Assembly: GCA_964627795.1 (NCBI GenBank)
Contig: CAZVLF010000002.1
Coordinates: 62,001 to 126,000 of the forward strand
DNA: 64,000 nucleotides
Direction of reading: 5' to 3'
Source of the DNA: CANDYO01 sp964627795
Lineage (GTDB): Bacteria; Pseudomonadota; Alphaproteobacteria; Rickettsiales; CANDYO01
Shown here: positions 54,102 to 63,166 of the stretch, in pieces
How positions within the stretch are numbered: position 1 is the stretch's first letter
Layout: the number at the start of each line of letters is the position of its first letter
Program-made: the position numbers and the translations under genes
Notes under the pieces: generated by a model
The model's database searches: none
Told to the model about the DNA's origin: nothing
Seen by the model: only the letters and a program-made list of their open reading frames with translations

Positions 54102-55664
54102 ATGATGACATGGAATTTGCTAAATTTTTTTTATGGCAGCAAATACGGATTTAATAAAGATAAAAATACCCATAATTATGCTTTAATTAGCTATATTGAA
54201 GCAAACGGAATTGAAATTCTTTTTGCTCAAAAAGATAGTAGATTAGACCAAGAAATTAATCCTATCAAAAAAAAACTTTATGAATATATACTAGTTTTTT
54301 TTAGTTTTTTTGAAAAAAAACTAAATTTTAGCTTATTAAACTCAAATTCTGTTGATAGCTATAAAAGTGCTTATAGCCTTACCCAATTATTAAATACATA
54401 TGGTTTTAATGATATTCATATAGAAAAACTTAGAAAGTTTGATTTAGCACTGTTAGATACTTACTGTATTTTGTCGATAATAAAGAAATTTGGTATAGAA
54501 AAATCGTCCTTGCTAAAGAAAAAAGGCTATAATTTAAATAATTTTGGAAATCACTGTACTCTTGATATATTCAAGACTTTTGGTTTAGAAGTAGCATCAA
54601 CATTAAAAGATTACAATTTAAGTGGTTACGCCATTACAGAATTAATAAAAACTTATGGATTAAATTCTTTGCCTAAGCTAGAAAAATTAGGTGACTTAGA
54701 CAAATTAGGTGGAGAAAATATTTTAGATTTAGTTAACCATTTAGGTATGCAGGTATTATATAAATTAAAGGAACATAATATTGATTTAAATGCTAAGTTA
54801 AATGGGTTTCATATTTTAAACATGATGAAAATAAAGAGATGCGGTTTAAGTATTTTTTCTGACTTAAGTAGCCTAGGAGTGGAGTTACATGAAAAATTAA
54901 ATAGTGATAATATCGTAGAAATTATTACAAACTTTGGTATTAACTCAATAAAAGAATTAAAGAAACAAAAAATTGATTTAGCTAAATTGAAAGGGTTTTA
55001 TATTGCACTAATAATTAAGAAATTTGGTTCAAACTCAATAAGCTATTTAAGAGATTACGGAATAAATTTAGATTTGTTAAATGGATACGATATTACCGGT
55101 ATAATAAAAAATTCTGGTATTGATTCAATAAAGGAGTTAAAAAATCAGGGAGTAGACATAAATAATCTAGAAGGTGATAATATTGTAGATATTATTAAAA
55201 CTTATGGGATTGACTCAATAAGTGAATTAAGAAACCAAAAGATTGATTTAGGTAAAAAGTTAAAGGGGAGTGATTTAGCATCTATAATAAAATTTTTTGG
55301 TATTCATTCATTGTATGAATTAAAGAAGCAAGATATTGATATAGATAGGATGAAGAGCGAGGATATTAAAAGTATAATTGAAGCTTACGGCATTGATGTT
55401 TTGCCAATACTAAAAAACAAAAATATTCCCTTAAGCAGTTTAACTAAAAATGACATTATGCATATAATAAATATTTATGGTGTAACTGCATGGTCAGAGT
55501 TTAAAAACCAAGGAATGGATTTAAGTAATTTATCTTATTATTGTACAGGTGATAGAGCTGATGTAAACTTAAATAGCTCTATATATTCTATGGTTTATTC
55601 AAATGATGATATATATGAATTAAGAGAGTATGTAGGTTGTTCTTTGCTTATAGAAAATTCTTAA
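54102..55664 (+). CDS. Protein of about twelve 30-residue two-helix repeats
   Basis: A 520-residue protein I do not recognise. From about residue 118 to 505 it is a tandem array of 30-31-residue units. The consensus is G-x-x-I-x-x-I-I-K-x-F/Y-G-I-x-S-I-x-E-L-K-x-x-x-I-D-L-x-x-L. Each unit reads as two short helices joined at an invariant Gly, with the two residues before Gly varying (TY, FF, KF, NF, AY, NS, IY). No signal peptide is seen. It resembles helical solenoids such as TALE-like or mTERF repeats in layout only. The first 90 residues and last 40 are non-repeat. A broken second copy follows at 55920. Confidence 0.8.
   Translation: MMTWNLLNFFYGSKYGFNKDKNTHNYALISYIEANGIEILFAQKDSRLDQEINPIKKKLYEYILVFFSFFEKKLNFSLLNSNSVDSYKSAYSLTQLLNTYGFNDIHIEKLRKFDLALLDTYCILSIIKKFGIEKSSLLKKKGYNLNNFGNHCTLDIFKTFGLEVASTLKDYNLSGYAITELIKTYGLNSLPKLEKLGDLDKLGGENILDLVNHLGMQVLYKLKEHNIDLNAKLNGFHILNMMKIKRCGLSIFSDLSSLGVELHEKLNSDNIVEIITNFGINSIKELKKQKIDLAKLKGFYIALIIKKFGSNSISYLRDYGINLDLLNGYDITGIIKNSGIDSIKELKNQGVDINNLEGDNIVDIIKTYGIDSISELRNQKIDLGKKLKGSDLASIIKFFGIHSLYELKKQDIDIDRMKSEDIKSIIEAYGIDVLPILKNKNIPLSSLTKNDIMHIINIYGVTAWSEFKNQGMDLSNLSYYCTGDRADVNLNSSIYSMVYSNDDIYELREYVGCSLLIENS
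54453..55590 (+). repeat. Tandem 30-residue (90-base) coding repeats
   Basis: About twelve diverged units code for the solenoid; the best preserved neighbours are G-D-N-I-V-D-I-I-K-T-Y-G-I-D-S-I and G-Y-D-I-T-G-I-I-K-N-S-G-I-D-S-I. Divergence at DNA level means the array is old, not a recent slippage product. Confidence 0.75.
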
Positions 55665-55919
55665 AAAATAATCAACTAAATAATACTCATTCATCAAAAG
55701 AGCAATGACCAATATATTATTTGGCACTATACCAACCCAATTTTACGTGTAAAAAAATACTTACTAATAGTAAGCAATAAACTATTTACAAATTAAATTT
55801 TAATTTTATAATCCGGCCATTAACAATTAATCAAGCATAATTAAAAACCTTATAGTTGTTAAAACTAAAAATTAAATTAGTTTTTTAAAAAAAAATAAAT
55901 ATTTATTTGGTTTTATTAT

Positions 55920-57104
55920 ATGGAAAGATCAGTCCTGGCGATGCTTCTAAATAGTATTTTTAAGCCTTCAATTAAATCATGTTCTAACTTGGTAGAGACA
56001 CATAAATCGGAAATAGTTAATTTTACTGAAGAAAAAGGAATAGAACTTCTTTCAATAATAAAAAAAAATAAAATAGATCCTTTTCTATTTTTGCAATCAA
56101 AAAAAGTTTTTATAAATATGCTCTTATTCTTGCTGATATAATTTTTAATTACTTTTTTTCAAATCAAAATTATAAGATAGAAAATTTAAATATTTTAGAT
56201 ATATCAAAGATACTAGAGGAATTTGGTTTTGGTAAAGTTTCTGTAATAGAAAATAAAGAATTTGATCTGAGTAAGATATATAGCACTTATAAAATTTAAT
56301 ATTTAATAAAAAGTCGGAGGTATTGTTAGGATGTTTTCTAAAAGCCGATTTATCAGATTATTGAGGCGGATTATATTACTGAGGTAATAGAAAAACTTTG
56401 GGGTTACAAGTGATATATGATGTAAAGAGGGAAGATATTGATTTAGTAAGCTAAAAGAGTCCTATATTATAGATTTTATTAGCGTTTTTGGGATAAAAAC
56501 ATTTTCAGAAATATTTTTTAAGAATATTGATATAAATGAATTTAGTGAGGAAAATTTGATGCATACAATAAGTAATTACTTGCGTAATTTAAGAAGTATT
56601 GATTATAGCAATTTAAGTGGAGATAAGATTTGTAATTTAATAAATCAATTTGGTATTAGAAAAGCTTTTGAACTTAAAAATGAAGGCGTAAATTTTGACA
56701 ATTTAAAAGGTTATAATATTGTAGATATTATCCATAAACAAGGGGTAGAGGTTTTGCCTGAATTAGCTAAGCTTGGAGTTGCAATTGATAAGATTAGTGG
56801 TGAAGCAATAACTTTTATATGTGAATTCTCCGGTATATCATCATTAAGAAAATTAAAGTATTATGGTGTTAATTTAAGCAAATTAACAAATAAAAATCTT
56901 GAAAATATAGTTCAAAAGTATGGAAAAGAAGCGATAATTGAATTAAACAACTTGGATATTGATTTAAGTGGTATAAGCTTATCTGTATTTGAAGGCTTAA
57001 AAGTGGGGTCGTGGGTTGAGTTTAGTGATCAAGGGAATACTACCAGTTATGTTGGTGTGCATGAAGACAAAGAAGATTTCAATACATTAGTATATATTAA
57101 ATAA
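55920..57104 (+). pseudogene. Frameshifted second copy of the 30-residue repeat protein
   Basis: Three frames carry one former protein. 55920-56141 opens M-E-R-S-V-L and shifts frame at the seven-A run 56099-56105, after which K-Y-A-L-I-L-A-D-I-I and L-D-I-S-K-I-L-E-E-F-G-F-G-K continue. A decayed stretch 56300-56555 holds Y-D-V-K-R-E-D-I-D-L and F-I-S-V-F-G-I-K-T-F-S-E-I. 56556-57104 is an open 182-residue piece with five clear repeats (G-D-K-I-C-N-L-I-N-Q-F-G-I). The 3' piece may still be expressed, but the whole gene is broken. Confidence 0.8.
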
Positions 57105-57137
57105 TAATAAATTATAAATTGAAACATATAAATTTTA

Positions 57138-57215
57138 TGGGGCGAGTGACGAGGTTCGAACTCGCGACCCCCAGAATCACAATCTGGTGCTCTAACCAGC
57201 TGAGCTACACCCGCC
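57138..57215 (-). tRNA. tRNA-His (GTG)
   Basis: The minus strand folds into a full cloverleaf. The acceptor stem GCGGGTG pairs with CACTCGC; the anticodon arm C-C-A-G-A-T-T-G-T-G-A-T-T-C-T-G-G has GTG in the loop; the T loop is TTCGAAC. A G at position -1 faces C73, the hallmark of tRNA-His, and CCA is encoded. Confidence 0.95.
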
Positions 57216-57282
57216 ATAAAATAAGCCTTATGCTTTAAGAATTTGGAGTATATATGTTATTTAAATTATGTCAATTGGTTTA

Positions 57283-58377
57283 TTAATTTCCTTGGGTGAT
57301 TTTGCTTAGTATTTTTTCTGCATTAAAACCAAATATTTTATATCTCCAGCCTTGGCAAAAGCGGGGTTGGTAATTTTTAAAAACATAAGCTTTTATTTCT
57401 TGGCTGGTTGCAATTAAGTTCGGAGGAATATTTTCGCTTCCTGCTACTTGTTGTAATAGTCTTTTAAGTTGTTCGAAGGCGCTTGATTTTTTCCCATGGT
57501 CTTTAACATTATTTTCGATGAAATCTTTTTCAAGTTCTTGTTCAAGAGAAGTATGAATGATTGATAAGATTTCTTCGGATAAATTTTCACTTAAATTTTC
57601 AAAATAACTAATGCTTTTTAGCTCTTTTAAAGAAACAGGGCGCAATTTAGCAAGCTTCAAAAGATATTTTTCATCTAAAAAATGATTGCGAGGCAAATTT
57701 AAGAGTTGTGCTTTTCTCTCTCTCCAACTAGCTAAATTCTTTAGTACAAAGCTTATTTTAACTTTTTTATTATATTTTATTTTTTTCCATGAACTTTCAT
57801 AATTAACATTAAAATTAGTAGTAATAAGAGATTTCATCTCTTCTTCTGCCCAGGATAAACGGTTTAGTTGGTTAAGTTTTGTGACTAAGAATTTATAAAT
57901 TTCAATTAGATAAATTACATCAGTTATTGCATATTCTAATTGTGCTTCGGATAAAGGTCTTTTACTCCAATCACTAATGCGGTAAGATTTATCAATTTCT
58001 TTGCCTGTAAGTTTGCTTACTAAATTTTCGTAACTTATTGACTCTCCAAAACCACATAAGCTGGAGGCTAATTGGGTATCAAAAATATTATTTGGTAATA
58101 TAGAAAAAAAATGATTTAAAGTTTCAAGATCTTGACGAGATGAATGGAAGATTTTAGTTATTTTGGAGCTAAGCAAAATTTTTTTTATAGGTTCTAAATC
58201 AATAGATGAACTTAAAGGATCAATTGCAGCTGAATGATTTTCACTGGCTACTTGAATTAAGCATAGTTTGGGATAATAAGTATTTTCTCTTGAAAATTCT
58301 GTATCAACAGCAATAACTTGACAAGAACTTATTTGGTTGCAAAAATCTTTTAATTGTTCATTGTGTGTAATTAGCAC
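57283..58377 (-). CDS. rnd: Ribonuclease D
   Basis: A 364-residue 3'-5' exonuclease for tRNA and structured RNA ends. The DEDD metal motifs are all present: A-V-D-T-E-F-S-R-E near residue 19, I-F-H-S-S-R-Q-D-L near 77 and Y-A-I-T-D-V near 148. A C-terminal HRDC-like helical region follows from about residue 205. The start is GTG 58377, just ahead of the first motif. It is a single gene between tRNA-His and a divergent glycosyltransferase. Confidence 0.93.
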   Translation of the reverse strand: MLITHNEQLKDFCNQISSCQVIAVDTEFSRENTYYPKLCLIQVASENHSAAIDPLSSSIDLEPIKKILLSSKITKIFHSSRQDLETLNHFFSILPNNIFDTQLASSLCGFGESISYENLVSKLTGKEIDKSYRISDWSKRPLSEAQLEYAITDVIYLIEIYKFLVTKLNQLNRLSWAEEEMKSLITTNFNVNYESSWKKIKYNKKVKISFVLKNLASWRERKAQLLNLPRNHFLDEKYLLKLAKLRPVSLKELKSISYFENLSENLSEEILSIIHTSLEQELEKDFIENNVKDHGKKSSAFEQLKRLLQQVAGSENIPPNLIATSQEIKAYVFKNYQPRFCQGWRYKIFGFNAEKILSKITQGN

Positions 58378-58443
58378 TAAATACTCTTAACTATAAATAT
58401 ATTATTTAAAATATATAAAATTTAATAGGTTTAATAAAGTAAT

Positions 58444-59403
58444 ATGAGAAAGTTTTTTTTATTTTTATTTATAGCTACTATTGCTGTTGTAAATGCTGCA
58501 GTTTTTCTTGATATCCCTAGGCCAGTAGGATCAGTTATTGTATTAATTAATAAGAAAGATGGAGTTGGCAATTTTATGTTTAGATTTGCTGCTGGTTATG
58601 CTTTGGCAGAAAAAACTGATAGTAAATTATATGTAATGGTTAATGAGAAAGATATACCTAAAAGAAAAAATGAAAAATCTATGGGGGCTGATCTTTTTAT
58701 AGAAAATTTCAAAATTGATCCTAAATTGGTGAAAACGAAAAATTTTTTTAATAGTAAATATTTAAAATCAACTAAAGTTGATGAGAAGAATTTTTTTAGC
58801 CTAGCCTCACATAAAAATACTCAAGTTTTGCTTGTTGATGGAGATTTTGAATCAGATATATTTTTTAAAGATTATAAATCAGATATACAAAATATATTTA
58901 CTCCTATTTACGAGTTATCCTCATTAAAAGAGGACCTAAGAAAAGTATCTGAACCAGAAGTATTCTGCATTCATGTAAGAAGAGGTAATATAACAAAGCA
59001 CCGTGTTCTTGATATTGATTACCAAAAACGAGCCATAAGCTATGCTAAAACATTATATGAAAACCCTAAATTCTATGTTTTTTCTGATAATATAGATGAG
59101 GTGAAGAGAGAATTTAAAACAATCAAGGAAGAAAATATTAAATTCATTCACCGATCTATCCTTGATGATTTTGTAATAATGAGTAGATGCTCAAATAATA
59201 TAATTGCTAATAGTTCATATAGTTGGTGGGCAGCTTATCTTAATGATCTTGAAGACAGAGTTGTTATTGCGCCATTTCCAAGATATGCTCAAAAATATTA
59301 TGATGCTATAGAAGGCCTTAATGAAGAACATAAAAGGGAGATGAAAGAATATTACAGGCAATATGCTTACCCTGGAGATTGGAAGATGATAAATTATGAG
59401 TGA
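58444..59403 (+). CDS. GT11-type alpha-1,2-fucosyltransferase-like protein
   Basis: A 319-residue glycosyltransferase with an N-terminal signal or anchor (residues 2-20). The GT11 motifs are clear: G-V-G-N-F-M-F-R-F-A-A-G-Y-A-L-A near residue 40 (family G-L-G-N-Q-M-F-Q-Y-A), the donor motif C-I-H-V-R-R-G-N near 178, and N-S-S-Y-S-W-W-A-A-Y-L near 258. Family members transfer fucose to galactose; the acceptor is unknown. An N-terminal anchor is unusual for bacterial GT11 enzymes, which are mostly cytoplasmic. No sugar nucleotide genes are nearby. Confidence 0.8.
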   Translation: MRKFFLFLFIATIAVVNAAVFLDIPRPVGSVIVLINKKDGVGNFMFRFAAGYALAEKTDSKLYVMVNEKDIPKRKNEKSMGADLFIENFKIDPKLVKTKNFFNSKYLKSTKVDEKNFFSLASHKNTQVLLVDGDFESDIFFKDYKSDIQNIFTPIYELSSLKEDLRKVSEPEVFCIHVRRGNITKHRVLDIDYQKRAISYAKTLYENPKFYVFSDNIDEVKREFKTIKEENIKFIHRSILDDFVIMSRCSNNIIANSSYSWWAAYLNDLEDRVVIAPFPRYAQKYYDAIEGLNEEHKREMKEYYRQYAYPGDWKMINYE

Positions 59404-59485
59404 CCAAGCTAACTTACTGCTTGCAAAATTAGATGTTTCAAGTTTAAATGCTTAAATTAATTTTTTATAGTTTATAGGATATAAA

Positions 59486-61276
59486 ATGCATAAATATCGT
59501 AGTCATACATGTGGGGAACTTAATGCACATCATGTTGGATTAGAAGTTAAGTTATCAGGTTGGGTTCATAGAAGAAGAGACCATGGTGGGCTTGCTTTTA
59601 TTGATCTTAGAGACCATTATGGAATAACACAATGTGTAATTGATAATGATGAAGAGCTAACTAATAAAATTGCTCACCTTCATTATGAATCAGTTATTAC
59701 CATAACTGGAACTGTATTAAGAAGAAAAGATGACGCTTGTAATACGAATCTTGCAACAGGTGAAATTGAAGTAAAAATTAAAACATTTCATTTAGAATCT
59801 GATTCTGAAATTCTACCTATACAAGTTAATAGTGATAAAGAGTTTCCTGAAGATACAAGGCTTCGCTATCGTTTTCTTGATTTAAGAAGAGAAAAATTAC
59901 ATAACAATATAGTTTTACGTTCTAGAATTATTTCTTCAATCCGAGAAAAAATGGTAGCCCAAGGTTTTATTGAATTTCAAACTCCAATTTTAACTGCCAG
60001 TTCTCCTGAGGGAGCTAGAGATTTTCTTGTTCCAAGTAGAATTCATCCAGGAAAGTTTTATGCACTGCCACAAGCTCCTCAGCAATTTAAGCAATTATTA
60101 ATGACCTCTGGTTTTGATCGCTACTTTCAAATTGCTCCATGTTTTAGGGACGAGGATGCCAGAGCTGATCGTTCGCCTGGAGAATTTTATCAGCTAGATA
60201 TTGAAATGGCTTTTGTGACTCAAGAAGAAGTTTTTGCTGCAGTTGAGCCAGTTATGAGATCAGTATTTACTGAGTTTTCTAATAAAAAAGTGACACAGTC
60301 ACCTTTCCCTCATATTTCTTATAGTGATTCAATGCTTAAATATGGAAATGATAAGCCAGATTTAAGAAATCCGCTGATTATCAGTGAGGTAACAGAGATA
60401 TTTAAAGATAGTGATTTTACTATCTTTAGAGAAAATATCAAAAAGGGAGCAATTGTAAGAGCAATTCCTGCTCCAAATACGGCACAACTTCCAAGGAGCT
60501 TCTTTGATAAGATGATTGCATTTGCTCAAGAGCAAGGTGCAGCAGGTCTTGGCTATATTAGTTTTAATGAAGATGGAACAGCTAAAGGACCAATTGCAAA
60601 ATTTTTAAATGAAAGTAAGTTATCTGAACTTAAAAAATTAGCAGGGTTAAAAAATGGTGATTCAGTTTTCTTTTCTTCAGACCAAGAAAGTAAAGCTGTC
60701 AAACTTGCAGGACAAGTAAGGACTAAGTTGGGTGAGGAATTAGATCTTATTGATCATGATAAGTTTGAGTTCTGCTGGATTGTTGATTTTCCTTTTTATG
60801 AATGGAATGAGGAAGAAAATAAGCTTGATTTTAGCCATAACCCTTTCTCAATGCCTCAGGGAGGATTAGACGTTTTAACTAATGCAAAAACTAAGGAAGA
60901 TTTACTTAAGATTAAAGCCTATCAATATGATATAGTTTGTAACGGTATAGAGCTTTCCAGTGGTGCAATTAGAAACCATAAGCCAGAAATAATGTATAAA
61001 GCTTTCGAGATAGTGGGTTATGGAAAAGAAGTTGTAGAAGAAAAGTTTAGAAGCTTAATTACAGCATTTAAATATGGCGCTCCACCTCATGGAGGAGTGG
61101 CTCCTGGGATTGATAGAATTGTGATGCTTTTAGCGAATGAAAAAAATATTCGTGAAGTTATTGCTTTTCCAATGAACCAGCAAGCTCAAGATCTTTTGAT
61201 GAATGCTCCAGCTTCGGTTGATGAAAAGCAGTTAAGAGAGCTTGGAATTCAGCATCGCAAGACTCTAAAAAGTTAA
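59486..61276 (+). CDS. aspS: Aspartyl-tRNA synthetase
   Basis: A 596-residue class II synthetase. The anticodon-binding OB fold starts at once (S-G-W-V-H-R-R-R-D-H-G-G-L-A-F-I-D-L-R-D). Motif 2 reads Q-I-A-P-C-F-R-D-E-D-A-R-A-D-R near residue 215 and motif 3 G-G-V-A-P-G-I-D-R near 539. Length and bacterial insertion domain are normal. Many alphaproteobacteria use this enzyme also to charge tRNA-Asn; whether that holds here cannot be read. Confidence 0.96.
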   Translation: MHKYRSHTCGELNAHHVGLEVKLSGWVHRRRDHGGLAFIDLRDHYGITQCVIDNDEELTNKIAHLHYESVITITGTVLRRKDDACNTNLATGEIEVKIKTFHLESDSEILPIQVNSDKEFPEDTRLRYRFLDLRREKLHNNIVLRSRIISSIREKMVAQGFIEFQTPILTASSPEGARDFLVPSRIHPGKFYALPQAPQQFKQLLMTSGFDRYFQIAPCFRDEDARADRSPGEFYQLDIEMAFVTQEEVFAAVEPVMRSVFTEFSNKKVTQSPFPHISYSDSMLKYGNDKPDLRNPLIISEVTEIFKDSDFTIFRENIKKGAIVRAIPAPNTAQLPRSFFDKMIAFAQEQGAAGLGYISFNEDGTAKGPIAKFLNESKLSELKKLAGLKNGDSVFFSSDQESKAVKLAGQVRTKLGEELDLIDHDKFEFCWIVDFPFYEWNEEENKLDFSHNPFSMPQGGLDVLTNAKTKEDLLKIKAYQYDIVCNGIELSSGAIRNHKPEIMYKAFEIVGYGKEVVEEKFRSLITAFKYGAPPHGGVAPGIDRIVMLLANEKNIREVIAFPMNQQAQDLLMNAPASVDEKQLRELGIQHRKTLKS

Positions 61277-61318
61277 ATTTAAAGAAGCTTATCAAATGCA
61301 TTCTTAATCAATTCAATA

Positions 61319-61354
61319 AGTGGCGAAGCTGATAAAGTTTCGCTACTTTGCCAC
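61319..61354. terminator. Hairpin between convergent aspS and XRE gene
   Basis: AGTGGCGAA (61319-61327) pairs with TTCGCTACT (61339-61347) with one G-T pair; GTGGC can also pair with GCCAC at 61350-61354. It overlaps the last codons of the XRE gene and can end aspS transcription; a T-run is weak. Confidence 0.45.
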
Positions 61355-61762
61355 TATATTAGTGATTAATTTAAGAAAATTATCTAGAGTATTATTATTT
61401 TTATTTAAAATTGATAATTCATACCATGCAAGAATCACCTTTGCTTGAGCTAATAAATCAAGCTTCTTACCTGAAATATTGATAAATTGATGTACATTGC
61501 AATAGGCTTCAATAAACTGATCCTTGTCAAGAATAAGATTTCTACTATCTTCCTTAATTATTGTACTTGGGCTAACTCCTGCTGCGCGAGCAAGCTTTTC
61601 AAGATTAGCTAAAGTTATGGACTTATTCCTTCCACTTAAAAAGTGACGTATTGTTGCTTCAGATATTCCAGCTTTTTTAGCCCAAGAATTAGCATTAAGA
61701 TTATGGTCTTTCATGAAATTGAGGAAATTTTGCTTTTGTTTGTTATATATATCTTCTGCCAT
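61343..61762 (-). CDS. XRE-family transcription regulator
   Basis: A 139-residue repressor-type protein. The N-terminal helix-turn-helix is clear: N-S-W-A-K-K-A-G-I-S-E-A-T-I-R-H-F-L-S-G near residue 21, then L-E-K-L-A-R-A-A-G-V-S-P-S-T-I. The C-terminal half is helical with no peptidase motif, so it may serve dimerisation. It is divergent from the small gene at 61890, and a perfect 16-bp palindrome lies in the shared 127-base gap, inside that gene's promoter. I infer that this protein binds there. Confidence 0.85.
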   Translation of the reverse strand: MAEDIYNKQKQNFLNFMKDHNLNANSWAKKAGISEATIRHFLSGRNKSITLANLEKLARAAGVSPSTIIKEDSRNLILDKDQFIEAYCNVHQFINISGKKLDLLAQAKVILAWYELSILNKNNNTLDNFLKLITNIVAK

Positions 61763-61830
61763 AATAAAACCTCTTTTATTTAAATTATAGCTAGAAAAAT
61801 TACAATTACACTAATTATTATTAAAAATGG

Positions 61831-61859
61831 TTGACATTCGTATTATAATACGATAAATT
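61831..61859 (+). promoter_or_regulatory. Promoter with embedded palindromic operator
   Basis: TTGACA (61831-61836) and TAAATT (61854-61859) are exactly 17 bases apart. The spacer contains TCGTATTATAATACGA (61838-61853), a perfect 16-bp palindrome. A repressor bound there would block RNA polymerase. It points rightward to the gene at 61890, 31 bases away. Confidence 0.7.
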
Positions 61860-61889
61860 TGCGCTTCATTCAATAATGGAGGGTAAAAA

Positions 61890-62553
61890 ATGGAAGAGAA
61901 TTTTAATATTCAGCTAGAACAAATCTATGAAAATAGGGTGCAGAAAGAATATGAAAGAGAGATGTATTTATGGAGAGCAGTTATAGAAAGGGCTATAGAA
62001 GATTTTTATCTTCCTGAAACAAATAAGATGTATAGAATATGGAAAAAACAGGCTCAGGAATGGATGAATTTAGAGAATGAAGAATTTATGATGGTTTGTT
62101 TAATGGCTGATCTTAATCCGAAAGATGTTATAAAAAAGTGTTTATGTAGAAAAAATGCTTTCTGCCGGTGGTGATATAGATAATGTAGCTTTAGCTGTAG
62201 CTCAAGGTGGTCAAACAGAACTATTACAATCTTTAATAATTAGAGGAGCTGAGATTAAAGAAAGCGATATTAAGAATTTAGAAAAATTTATATCAAGTGC
62301 TTACTAGACCTGCTAATACTAAAGGACCTTATTGTACTAATAGTGAAGATTTTATAAAAAATGGAGAATGTAAAAAGTGTTTAGAATTGTTAGAGCAATT
62401 CAAAAATTTAGAAGAGTTGAAGCATTCACTTATAGATCCTACTAAAGCGACAATATATAACCCTTTTTTGGCTACCATAATGCAACTAAGCTTTTGCATT
62501 GGTTAGATAATGAACCCATAGAAACTATTATTGGTAAGATAATCAATAGTTGA
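61890..62553 (+). pseudogene. Decaying phage-style gene with ankyrin-like relic
   Basis: The first frame (61890-62174, 94 aa) follows a ribosome site GGAGGG and contains L-W-R-A-V-I-E-R-A-I, W-M-N-L-E-N-E-E-F and C-L-M-A-D-L-N-P-K-D-V-I, a pattern I associate with small proteins of Rickettsiales and phage regions. It then shifts frame: M-L-S-A-G-G-D-I-D-N-V-A-L-A-V-A-Q-G-G (62155-62307) is ankyrin-like, V-L-T-R-P-A-N-T-K-G follows in a third frame, and Y-H-N-A-T-K-L-L-H-W-L-D-N-E-P runs to 62553. The first piece may still be made; the rest is broken. Confidence 0.6.
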
Positions 62554-62761
62554 TATGCAGCTGAAATATAATTTTTATGTCTATGGAAATTATATTAGAT
62601 TTAAAGTTTATATTTGTTGAGGAATTTCAGTTTAAAAAAACATTTAAAGTCTTATAGTTGAAAATATGTAGTGAAATTTGGCTATAAGTTACTATACTAA
62701 TATTAGTAAAATGATGTTTACTAAAAAGATTATTTTAATGTTTTTTTAAAAAGGAGAAATT

Positions 62762-63151
62762 ATGATAAGAATATTGCTTATTGCTATAGCATTAATTACA
62801 GTTGGATGTGATAAAACCAATAAAAACTTAGTAAAGAATAGTGATGATCAGCTTGAAAATATGTTGGTTAAAGGTGAAACCACTAAAGATCAAGTTGAAG
62901 CTAAATTTGGTAAGCCAAATAAAGTTGAATTTGACAAAAACCACCTTGAGCATTGGGTTTATGTTCATGGTGAAACTTCTTTTAATCCAATAAATTATAT
63001 ACCTGTAACTAAACTTGTTGTTGGTCAAAGAGGTGATATAAGAACCTTTACTATAACTTTTAAGAATGATCTAGTTTATGATGTTATAGCTACAACTAAA
63101 TCGGGGCAAGTCAAAGGTGGCTTAGTAACAAAATCTGATATTGAAAAATAA
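62762..63151 (+). CDS. BamE/SmpA-like lipoprotein
   Basis: A 129-residue lipoprotein. The lipobox is L-I-T-V-G-C at residues 11-16. The mature part begins with K-G-E-T-T-K-D-Q-V-E-A-K-F-G-K-P, the classic BamE/SmpA/OmlA start, then beta-rich W-V-Y-V-H-G and F-T-I-T-F-K-N-D-L-V. The ribosome site AAGGAG stands 7 bases before the ATG. BamE-fold proteins act in outer-membrane assembly or cell envelope stability, but many relatives have other roles. Confidence 0.75.
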   Translation: MIRILLIAIALITVGCDKTNKNLVKNSDDQLENMLVKGETTKDQVEAKFGKPNKVEFDKNHLEHWVYVHGETSFNPINYIPVTKLVVGQRGDIRTFTITFKNDLVYDVIATTKSGQVKGGLVTKSDIEK

Positions 63152-63166
63152 ATTAAATTCTCAAGT

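Noticed and set aside
54102..55664. Naming the repeat protein a TAL effector
   Set aside because: Repeat length, the missing second Gly and the different second helix do not fit; only the general layout is shared, so it is kept as a hypothesis.
54102..57104. CRISPR-like or DNA-level tandem repeat
   Set aside because: The repeats are only at protein level with diverged DNA, run in one reading frame and have no spacers.
61343..62553. A whole prophage
   Set aside because: Only a repressor and a decaying small gene are present; no integrase, structural genes or attachment repeats are seen.
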